Assembly: GCA_030425505.1 (NCBI GenBank) | Contig: JAUIAB010000005.1 | Location: 61,139-125,138 of the forward strand | Length of the DNA: 64,000 nucleotides | Direction: 5' to 3' | DNA from: Bacteroidia bacterium | GTDB taxonomy: Bacteria; Bacteroidota; Bacteroidia; Cytophagales; Flammeovirgaceae | In this document: positions 17,730 to 24,008 of the stretch, one piece after another | Layout of the letters: every line of letters begins with the position of its first letter | How positions within the stretch are numbered: the stretch's first letter is position 1 | Notes under the pieces: generated by a model | Database searches by the model: none | What the model was told of the DNA's origin: nothing | The model's input: the letters and a program-made list of their open reading frames with translations, nothing else | Translations under genes and position numbers: made by a program

Positions 17730-18452
17730 TTAGCTTAAAAGCTTTTCAATATCTTTTAGTGTAATTTTCTTTTCATAAAAAGCTCTACCAATCATTACAC
17801 CATGAACACCTAGATCAGCTAGCTTTTCAATATCTTCAATAGAGCTAACTCCTCCACTAGCTACTAGTTTTATATTTTCAAACCTATCAATAATCTTTTT
17901 GTATACATCAAAAGCTGGTCCTTTCATCAAACCATCTTTAGAGGTATCAGAGCATTTTAAATACTGTACTGCTCTTTGATAATAGTAATCGATATGCTCA
18001 AATAAATCTGCATCAGAGGATTCCTGCCAACCTTTATGTCTTACTTTTCCATTTTCGAAGTCGGCACTTAAAGTAACCTTATTTCTACCATAGGTAATTA
18101 GCCAACTAGTAAATAAAGCTCTGTTTGTAAAAGCAATACTACCTATCGTAACACTTTTTGCGCCATATTCAAAGGACTTAGCTAAATCTCCATCTGTAGA
18201 TATACCTCCACCAAAGTTTACTTCTAGGCTTGTATGTCTGGCAACAAGCTCAAGAGCATCATAATTAATTAATCTTCTTGCTTTTGCTCCTTCTAAATCT
18301 ATTAGATGAACTTTTTTAATTCCATGATCTTCAAACCTTTTTGCTATGTCAATAATATTATCATCATAGACTATTTTCTTATCAAAATTCCCTTGTTCCA
18401 GGCGTACACATTTGCCATTCATTACAGATAGAGAAGGAATAATTTCAATCAT
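17730..18452 (-). CDS. hisA: HisA-like (ProFAR isomerase family) TIM-barrel protein, first catalytic Asp replaced
   Basis: HisA isomerises ProFAR to PRFAR in histidine synthesis. The 240-residue protein is clearly of the HisA/HisF family: GKCVRLEQG, HLIDLEGA, NFGGGIST, the first phosphate-site region TIGSIAF, and the second VASGGVSSIEDIEKL followed by GVMIGRAFYE. However, the N-terminal catalytic motif PAIDL of HisA reads PSLSV, so the general-base Asp is Ser9. The second catalytic Asp is kept (Asp131 in LSADFENGKV). No other his gene is nearby. It may be a true HisA with altered chemistry or a paralogue with another substrate. I recall similar HisA-annotated proteins in other Cytophagales. 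Confidence 0.75.
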   Translation of the reverse strand: MIEIIPSLSVMNGKCVRLEQGNFDKKIVYDDNIIDIAKRFEDHGIKKVHLIDLEGAKARRLINYDALELVARHTSLEVNFGGGISTDGDLAKSFEYGAKSVTIGSIAFTNRALFTSWLITYGRNKVTLSADFENGKVRHKGWQESSDADLFEHIDYYYQRAVQYLKCSDTSKDGLMKGPAFDVYKKIIDRFENIKLVASGGVSSIEDIEKLADLGVHGVMIGRAFYEKKITLKDIEKLLS

Positions 18453-18535
18453 ATATTATTGGTTTGAGTACTTTAAATTAGCTTTTGACTTAAAAAATTA
18501 CTATTTTAAGTAAGCAACTGGCAAATTTAAAAATA

Positions 18536-19318
18536 ATGATGGAGATATTACGATTATTAAATCCCTGGATTTTACCTATAGTTTTTTTTGTTCTAATTAT
18601 AGCTTCGGTATACTTTCTTAGAGTCTTTCTCAAAAAGAATTTTACTAAGTCTAGACCTGGAGAAATAAGGTTTTTAGTACAGAATATAGCTTTAGCGTTA
18701 AGCTTAGGTATTATACTGGCAGCATTTGAGTTTCCTGTAATGGATAATCTTGCAAAGGTGTCTATTGTTAATACAGAACATTCTAAAGAAACTGTATTTG
18801 AGCCAATAATCCCAATTACAAAACACAAAATTCCTTCGCAATCGAAACCTCAACTAACACTAACTCCTAAAATTGAACCTGTATCAGATGAAACTATATT
18901 AGTGGATGACTTGACAGAAGTAGTAGAAAAAGCGGAAGATAATGTAGAAGATATAATTGATGAGATAGTTAAAGGTGATTTGTTAAATAGTAATGATGAA
19001 GAAGTAATAGAAAAAATAGTGGACTTTGCTCAAGAAAGTGCTGAGCCAAAGTTAGATTTTAGTTTATGGATGAGAAAAAACTTAAAATACCCGAGGCAAG
19101 CTAAAAGAATGGGTATTGAAGGTAAAGTGATTGTTCAGTTTATAATTGAAAAAGATGGTAAACTGACGGATATAAAAGTATTGCGTGGTATAGGTGGAGG
19201 TTGTGATGAAGAGGCCGTGAGAATACTAACGATGGCAGATCCTTGGAAGCCTGGTAGACAAAATGGAGTTCCAATCCGCCAAAGAATGATAGTCCCTATT
19301 TATTTTAGGATGAAATAA
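18536..19318 (+). CDS. TonB-family energy transducer, first of a tandem pair
   Basis: TonB proteins pass proton-motive force to outer-membrane receptors. Residues about 160-260 form the TonB C-terminal domain (YPRQAKRMGIEGKVIVQF, IKVLRGIGGGCDEEAVRIL, WKPGRQNG, QRMIVPIYF). There are two N-terminal hydrophobic spans (about 10-28 and 44-61) rather than the single usual TonB anchor; the second (LGIILAAFEFP) matches the normal anchor, so the first is an addition shared with the next gene. The linker is acidic and only modestly Pro-rich. The paralogue begins 54 bases downstream; the two C-terminal domains are very similar. No ExbB/ExbD is nearby. Confidence 0.88.
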   Translation: MMEILRLLNPWILPIVFFVLIIASVYFLRVFLKKNFTKSRPGEIRFLVQNIALALSLGIILAAFEFPVMDNLAKVSIVNTEHSKETVFEPIIPITKHKIPSQSKPQLTLTPKIEPVSDETILVDDLTEVVEKAEDNVEDIIDEIVKGDLLNSNDEEVIEKIVDFAQESAEPKLDFSLWMRKNLKYPRQAKRMGIEGKVIVQFIIEKDGKLTDIKVLRGIGGGCDEEAVRILTMADPWKPGRQNGVPIRQRMIVPIYFRMK

Positions 19319-19372
19319 ATATACAAGAAAACATTTTTTTTTTACATTTACATTCTATAAAAAAATTAAATC

Positions 19373-20197
19373 ATGCTTAGATTACTCGATGCATTATCAA
19401 TTTGGGGTGTTTTAATCCTATTTATTGTTTTTATTCTTGGCTCTATTTTTCTATTAAGATACTTGCTAAAGAGCTTTGAAACTAAAAGCCGTGAAAGTGC
19501 AAAAGATTCAGACTTAGATCCAAAACTATTGAAAAAATATCCTCTTGTTGATATTAATAAGTATGGGTTTTTGATAGGAAATATTGGAGCTATTTTAAGC
19601 CTTGCTGTTGTTTTAGCAGCATTTGAATTTCCCTTATTTGAAGAGCAGGAACTAGTAAATTTAGGTAATTTGGACTCTGACATTGAAGAAATGATAGAGA
19701 TACCTCCAACTGAGCAAAAACCACCTCCACCCCCAAAAATTAAGCAACCCGAAATAGTTGAGATTCCTGATGAGGAAGAAATAGAAGAAGAAATAGAAAT
19801 TGAGCTGGATGTAGAAATAGATGAAGAAACAGTTGTAGAAGAAATAATAGAAACAGAAGAGGTAGAAGAAGAAAATGTGAATGAAATCTTTGAGGTAGTA
19901 GAGGAAGGTGCTGAGCCAAAAATGGGCTATAAAAACTTCTATGCTTGGGTTGGTAAAAATATTAGCTATCCTAGACAGGCTAAAAGAATGGGAGTTGAAG
20001 GAAAAGTGATTGTTCAATTTGTAGTTGAGAAAAATGGTAAGTTAACGGATGTTAAGGTACTAAGAGGACAAGGTGCAGGTCTTGATGAAGAAGCAGTGCG
20101 AGTACTTAAAATGGCAGATGCCTGGAAGCCTGGTAAGCAACGGGGTAGAGCTGTGAGACAAAGAATGGTAATTCCTATACACTTTCAGTTAAGATAG
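19373..20197 (+). CDS. TonB-family energy transducer, second of a tandem pair
   Basis: A 274-residue paralogue of the preceding gene. It has the same two N-terminal spans (about 9-29 and 65-83), then the usual Bacteroidota TonB linker: a proline run (EQKPPPPPKIKQPE, about 113-126), a long Glu/Ile/Val-rich acidic tract, and the C-terminal domain (YPRQAKRMGVEGKVIVQF, VKVLRGQGAGLDEEAVRVL, QRMVIPIHF). The linker is much more acidic than that of the first copy, so the pair probably arose by tandem duplication followed by divergence of the periplasm-spanning part. The extra N-terminal span in both copies is unusual. Confidence 0.9.
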   Translation: MLRLLDALSIWGVLILFIVFILGSIFLLRYLLKSFETKSRESAKDSDLDPKLLKKYPLVDINKYGFLIGNIGAILSLAVVLAAFEFPLFEEQELVNLGNLDSDIEEMIEIPPTEQKPPPPPKIKQPEIVEIPDEEEIEEEIEIELDVEIDEETVVEEIIETEEVEEENVNEIFEVVEEGAEPKMGYKNFYAWVGKNISYPRQAKRMGVEGKVIVQFVVEKNGKLTDVKVLRGQGAGLDEEAVRVLKMADAWKPGKQRGRAVRQRMVIPIHFQLR

Positions 20198-20217
20198 GGG
20201 ATTAGTTTTTCGAAAAA

Positions 20218-20289
20218 GGTCTCGTAGTTCAATGGATAGAATAGGAGTTTCCTAAACTTTAGATGCAAGTTCGATTCTTGCCGAGACCA
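20218..20289 (+). tRNA. tRNA-Arg (anticodon CCT)
   Basis: A complete cloverleaf folds by eye: acceptor GGTCTCG/CGAGACC, D arm GTTC/GAAT, anticodon stem GGAGT/ACTTT with loop TTCCTAA (anticodon CCT at 20251-20253), and T arm GCAAG/CTTGC with loop TTCGATT. The discriminator base is A; CCA is not encoded. It reads AGG codons. The sequence right after it holds an orphan ORF with a cassette-like hairpin, and tRNA 3' ends are common integration sites. Confidence 0.95.
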
Positions 20290-20326
20290 CTTTTACTTCA
20301 AAGTAGGTTGTTGTGCTTAATATAAA

Positions 20327-20779
20327 ATGGACAAGATTAACCTGCAATCATTAACTAAAGCAGAGAAGGGAATCGTTGAAAAGTATTGGTTCGAAAATGA
20401 GCATATTGGATTGAAACGGACACTATTTCATCGAGTTTATATTCCGTTGACACCTTTCAACTCAAGGTTAGACTATGAAGAACAACCCGTGGAGACAGCA
20501 ATAGTAATGGAATGGCTTGATTTGAAATTAAAAAATCCTGACGACTTAGATAATCTGCAATTGAAAAGTTCACTAGAAGATGAAACTGAAGTCTCGATTT
20601 ATTTGGGAAATGCTCACAATCCATGTGATATAGTGAGAATGAATTGGAGAAAAACGTCAGAGAATAATTATCTAGTGAACGCTGAGTTGATGATTGACTT
20701 TGAATACGAAGGAGTGGCAAAAAATGAATCTTTCAATTTTGAAACAGTTGTTGAATTTGATACAAAAACAAAAGAATAA
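20327..20779 (+). CDS. Hypothetical protein beside tRNA-Arg
   Basis: A 150-residue soluble protein with no signal peptide or membrane span; I recognise no family. It is acidic overall and predicted mixed alpha/beta, with motifs such as RTLFHRVYIPLTPFNSRL near residue 31 and YLGNAHNPCDIVRMNW around 92-107. It starts 37 bases after the tRNA and is followed by a long bulged hairpin (20835-20908) resembling the recombination sites of gene cassettes. A lone ORF plus such a hairpin beside a tRNA suggests a recently inserted cassette-like gene. The reading frame is intact. Confidence 0.6.
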   Translation: MDKINLQSLTKAEKGIVEKYWFENEHIGLKRTLFHRVYIPLTPFNSRLDYEEQPVETAIVMEWLDLKLKNPDDLDNLQLKSSLEDETEVSIYLGNAHNPCDIVRMNWRKTSENNYLVNAELMIDFEYEGVAKNESFNFETVVEFDTKTKE

Positions 20780-20785
20780 ACACTA

Positions 20786-20908
20786 ATCACAACAACGTAT
20801 ATAACTTATTGCGGTTGCATGGGTTAACAGCAAGGGTTTGCTCCATAGGCAAGTTAGTTTTGAGCGGACAGGAAAGTGCTTCGATAGTCCCACAAGCCTA
20901 TGCAAACC
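20786..20908 (+). repeat. attC-like bulged hairpin downstream of the orphan ORF
   Basis: GGTTTGC (20835-20841) plus ATAGGC (20845-20850) pair with GCCTAT and GCAAACC (20896-20908): a 13-pair stem with a 3-base one-sided bulge (TCC) and a 45-base loop. The upstream segment ACAACGTATATAACTTATTGCGG and the loop stretch TTTTGAGCGGACAG resemble, from memory, sequences that follow single hypothetical ORFs in many Bacteroidota genomes. Extrahelical bases in a long stem after an ORF are features of integron attC sites. No integrase is in the window. Confidence 0.4.
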
Positions 20909-20914
20909 AATAAT

Positions 20915-21112
20915 TTAATCTTCCTCGTTTTCATCTTTTTTGACATCAAGGTCATCTCTATTTTTTAGCTTTTTGTCTACTACGTTTTTGTCTAAAAACT
21001 TATTGATCTCTTCAATACTAAAAGTGCTTATAATCTCTCCATTTTCATTTACCTTCATGTCGAAACCCTCTAGATCTGGATGAACCTTTGGTTTTTCATC
21101 TTTTTTTTTCAT
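20915..21112 (-). CDS. Small charged hypothetical protein
   Basis: A 65-residue highly charged soluble protein (KPKVHPDLEGFDMKVNENGE, then FSIEEINKFLDKNVVDKKL and an acidic tail). I recall similar short proteins in other Cytophagales with the pattern VHxDLEGFD...INxFLxxNVxDKKLxxRDD, but with no known function. The ATG at 21112 directly follows copy B of the dispersed leader element, which covers the whole 5' region. The reading frame, charge pattern and conserved leader support a real expressed gene. Confidence 0.75.
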   Translation of the reverse strand: MKKKDEKPKVHPDLEGFDMKVNENGEIISTFSIEEINKFLDKNVVDKKLKNRDDLDVKKDENEED

Positions 21113-21115
21113 CTT

Positions 21116-21209
21116 TTTAAAATTTGTGACCTATCTAGCTTGTTTGGCACATATTTTAATAATTATTTCGTATGTGCCTCAGTTTTAAATCAGACATGGT
21201 CTGTGTTTC
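21116..21209 (-). repeat. Dispersed leader element, copy B
   Basis: Second copy of the element, on the minus strand, ending 3 bases before the start codon of the 65-residue protein. It shares CAGACCATGTCTGATTTAAAA, ACGAA, CCAAACAA-CTAG and GGTCACAAATTTTAAA with the other copies; by eye about 84 percent identical to copy C. It has a 2-base insertion near its 5' end. CAGAC-CAT-GTCTG forms a small hairpin, and GGCACATA/TATGTGCC forms an 8-pair perfect stem around a 17-base loop in this copy. Confidence 0.8.
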
Positions 21210-21288
21210 ATATTGTTTAATAAAATAGTTCGCAAAAAACATACCCTTTGCATAGAATAAATATACACAACTTTAAAGGCAACTTCAT

Positions 21289-22155
21289 ATGAAAAGAATT
21301 TTACCACTACTCTTCATTTTATTGAGCTTAACGGTTAGTGCTCAAAAACCAGAGCAAGAGATAAACGCATTTATGGATGCTTGGCACAAAGCAGCTGCTA
21401 CAGCTGATTCCGAAGGTTTTTTTGGTAGAATGAGTGACGAATGTATTTATATTGGAACAGACAAGACGGAGCGCTGGTTAAGGGATGAGTTGAAAGAATG
21501 GTCTAAAAAGTACTTTGCAAGAGATAAAGCCTGGGATTTTAAGCCTTTGGAACGAAAAGTATATTTTGACCAAAAGAAAAACACAGCATGGTTTAATGAA
21601 ACTTTAGATACCTGGATGGGGGTTTGTAGAGCTTCAGGAATACTGATAAAAGAGAAAAAGACAGGTTGGAAACTAAAACACTATCATTTAGCTGTAACTA
21701 TTGATAATAAACTGATTAATAGTTTTTTAGCATTAGTTAAGAGCGAGCCAAATGATCAAAAAGAAGAAAAAACTGTTATTGCAATTATAAAACAATTGTT
21801 TGATGGGATGAGGGAAGGAAACGGAACTAAGGTACAAGGTGTGTTTGCTGAAAATGCCCGTCTAATAACCACTGGAATCAGAGAAAGCAAACCTATCAGT
21901 AGAAAGGAGGAAGTGGAAAAGTTTGTTTCAGCAGTAAATAATAAACCCAAAGACCAAATATGGGATGAACGAATTGAAAACTATGATGTAAAAATAGATG
22001 ATGGCATGGCATCCGTTTGGACTCCGTATATGTTTTATCTCAATGATACACTTAGCCATTGTGGAGTAAATGCTTTTCAGCTGGTAAAAACTGAAGAGGG
22101 TTGGAAAATCTCCCAGATAATGGATACTAGAAGGAAAGAGGGGTGTGAGGATTAA
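21289..22155 (+). CDS. Exported protein with two NTF2/SnoaL-like domains
   Basis: A 288-residue protein with a signal peptide (MKRILPLLFILLSLTVSAQ, cleavage after SAQ). Two similar halves follow, residues about 20-145 and 160-285. Each starts with a helix that resembles SnoaL/DUF4440-type NTF2 folds (INAFMDAWHKAAATADSEGF; IIKQLFDGMREGNGTKVQGV) and ends with a WK-rich strand (GWKLKHYHLAV; GWKISQIMDTRRK). The first half, with FFGRMSDECIYIGTDKTERW, matches proteins often annotated as nuclear transport factor 2 family. Enzymatic activity cannot be assigned. It is divergent from the small gene at 20915-21112, with leader copy B in between. Confidence 0.8.
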   Translation: MKRILPLLFILLSLTVSAQKPEQEINAFMDAWHKAAATADSEGFFGRMSDECIYIGTDKTERWLRDELKEWSKKYFARDKAWDFKPLERKVYFDQKKNTAWFNETLDTWMGVCRASGILIKEKKTGWKLKHYHLAVTIDNKLINSFLALVKSEPNDQKEEKTVIAIIKQLFDGMREGNGTKVQGVFAENARLITTGIRESKPISRKEEVEKFVSAVNNKPKDQIWDERIENYDVKIDDGMASVWTPYMFYLNDTLSHCGVNAFQLVKTEEGWKISQIMDTRRKEGCED

Positions 22156-22193
22156 AGAAAACAAGTGAATAATTTACTGATTCTTAGACTATT

Positions 22194-22229
22194 TTTGAGT
22201 GTTACACCCCATTTGAGTGTTACACCCCA
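22194..22229. repeat. Two exact 18-base tandem repeats between convergent genes
   Basis: TTTGAGTGTTACACCCCA occurs twice back to back (22194-22211 and 22212-22229) and is followed by TTTTT. Each unit contains the palindrome GTGTTACAC. It lies between the NTF2-like gene and the convergent glycosyltransferase gene. It could be a protein-binding site, a degenerate terminator or a recent slippage duplication. Confidence 0.7.
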
Positions 22230-22251
22230 TTTTTAAAAGGGTAAGCTTTCC

Positions 22252-23382
22252 TCATAACTCCTTACTAAACCCCACAACTTTCTCTGCAAATGCATCCCAT
22301 GAGTTGGCTTCTTTTTTCTCAGCAATATTTTTTGAATACAAACCTTCTAACCCCTCGGCGAAATATTTTTCAATAGCTTCTACGATTACCAGGGGTTCAG
22401 GTTCAAAAACGATTATACCTGTTTTACTATTTTCTATGTCTTCTTTAAGACCTCCGACATCTGTTGCAATTACAGGCACTTCAAAGTGGTTTGCAATTGC
22501 CGTTATACCACTTTGCGTTGCAGACTTATAGGGTAAAACGCATACATCAGCAGCACTAAAGTAAGTGGAAACTTCGCTATCGTTGATGTACCTATCAAAT
22601 AAATAAATGTTGTCTTTGTTTTTAACTTGATCGATTAAATTTTGATACTTCTCAAAGCTTCCATAACACTCACCTGCAATTATAAGCTGGTAGGTGTCAT
22701 CTAATTGAGCAAAAGCTTTTAGCAAAACATCTAAGCCTTTGTAATCTCTTATAAAACCAAAGAAAAGTAGTGTTTTTTTAGAAGGAGAAACTTTCAACAG
22801 TTCTCTTGCTTTACTTTTTTCTATTTTCCTTCCAAAATGGTTGTATACTGGGTGGGAAATTTTGATGTATTTTGTATTAGGATCGGTTAATGAAAAAAGA
22901 TCTTCTTTTACAGCATCTGTCATTACTATAAAGCCATCGCATTTGTTAAGAAAATACTTAGTAAAAGGTTTGTCAAAGAATCTTTTCTCATGAGGAATAA
23001 CATTATCTAACAGTCCAATAATTTTAGTCGAAGGATTAATCTTTTTTGCAACTGTACCCAATGCAGGACCAAAAAAGGGCATCCAAAAACGAATGATCAA
23101 AAGCTGGGGAGAGTAGCTATTGATTTCTTTTGCTGTTTTAAGGTAGCTAAAAGGGTTTATGGTATTCAATACTCTTGTGCTAGGTATTGGGTCAGCATTG
23201 TCTAAATCAGTAGTGAACTGAGTTTTGCCAGGAAAAAGAAAATTGGGGTACTGTAGACTAAACGTATATGCTTTTACTTCGTGATCTTTTTCTAAGGCAC
23301 GAAATAAAAGCCCACTAAATTGAGATATACCACCTCGGTATGGGTAAAAAGCAGATAGTATTGCTATTTTCATTACTGACAA
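22252..23382 (-). CDS. Glycosyltransferase family 4 protein
   Basis: A 376-residue GT-B enzyme transferring a sugar from an activated donor, probably in cell-surface glycan synthesis. The N-terminal acceptor domain opens with KIAILSAFYPYRGGISQFS; the C-terminal domain has LLFFGFIRDYKGLDVLLKAF (about 189-208) and YKSATQSGITAIANHFEVPV followed by IATDVGG. In this subfamily the usual E-x7-E pair is not obvious (Gln at the first position), a variant I recall from other GT4 members. The start could be Met1 or Met4 (MKIAIL). It stands alone and is not in a polysaccharide cluster. Confidence 0.9.
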   Translation of the reverse strand: MSVMKIAILSAFYPYRGGISQFSGLLFRALEKDHEVKAYTFSLQYPNFLFPGKTQFTTDLDNADPIPSTRVLNTINPFSYLKTAKEINSYSPQLLIIRFWMPFFGPALGTVAKKINPSTKIIGLLDNVIPHEKRFFDKPFTKYFLNKCDGFIVMTDAVKEDLFSLTDPNTKYIKISHPVYNHFGRKIEKSKARELLKVSPSKKTLLFFGFIRDYKGLDVLLKAFAQLDDTYQLIIAGECYGSFEKYQNLIDQVKNKDNIYLFDRYINDSEVSTYFSAADVCVLPYKSATQSGITAIANHFEVPVIATDVGGLKEDIENSKTGIIVFEPEPLVIVEAIEKYFAEGLEGLYSKNIAEKKEANSWDAFAEKVVGFSKEL

Positions 23383-23489
23383 AGTAATGGAAGAAATTTA
23401 CTTTACCTGAATAATTCAAGATTTATTCATGGGAACGAGTTATTCGCTGATTACTTAATCAACCCATGAATAATGATTCATCCCTCAAA

Positions 23490-23939
23490 CTATTTGATTA
23501 TTTGAGCGGTATGGTCTTTCGTTTTCACTTTACTGATTATATCCGATATATTTCCTTCTTCATCAATGACAAAGGTTGTTCTCACCGTACCCATATATTT
23601 TCTTCCATACATAGACTTTTCTTTCCAGGTATCGAATTGTTCATGAATTTTTTTGTCTACATCAGCGATTAAAGGAAATGGAAGTTCATGTTTTTCAATG
23701 AATTTTTTATGTGTTTTTTCACTATCAGAACTAATTCCTATAACCTGATATCCGTTTTCTTGAAGTTGGTTATAGTTATCTCTTAGATTACATGCCTGTG
23801 CTGTACAGCCAGGAGTATTATCTTTTGGGTAAAAGTAAAGAATTACTTTTTTGCCTTTAAAATCAGACAATTTAATTGGATTTCCATCCTGGTCAATTCC
23901 CTCAAAAGCAGGAGCTTTATCACCTATATTTAAATTCAT
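23490..23939 (-). CDS. bcp: Thioredoxin-dependent thiol peroxidase (Bcp/PrxQ)
   Basis: Reduces hydrogen peroxide and organic hydroperoxides with electrons from thioredoxin. The 149-residue protein has the AhpC/TSA fold, with peroxidatic Cys45 and resolving Cys50 in DNTPGCTAQAC, the spacing typical of atypical 2-Cys PrxQ, and the GVVRTTFVIDEEG-like region (VRTTFVIDEEGNI near 119-131). Cytoplasmic. Monocistronic context: 107 bases to the glycosyltransferase downstream and 69 bases to the barrel-protein gene upstream, all on the minus strand. Confidence 0.95.
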   Translation of the reverse strand: MNLNIGDKAPAFEGIDQDGNPIKLSDFKGKKVILYFYPKDNTPGCTAQACNLRDNYNQLQENGYQVIGISSDSEKTHKKFIEKHELPFPLIADVDKKIHEQFDTWKEKSMYGRKYMGTVRTTFVIDEEGNISDIISKVKTKDHTAQIIK

Positions 23940-24008
23940 ATTTTAGAAACTTTATCGTATTAACTTCAATACAAATAAAGCGTTTATGAAGATGCAAGAA
24001 AAAATAAT

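Noticed and set aside
19741..19890. GAA/ATA-rich stretch that looks like a microsatellite
   Set aside because: It encodes the Glu-rich linker of the second TonB protein, in frame; no exact tandem unit.
21140..21165. TTTGGCACATATTTTAATA as a sigma-54 promoter
   Set aside because: The -24 part (TGGCAC) fits, but the required GC at -12 is missing, and the sequence is explained by the dispersed leader element.
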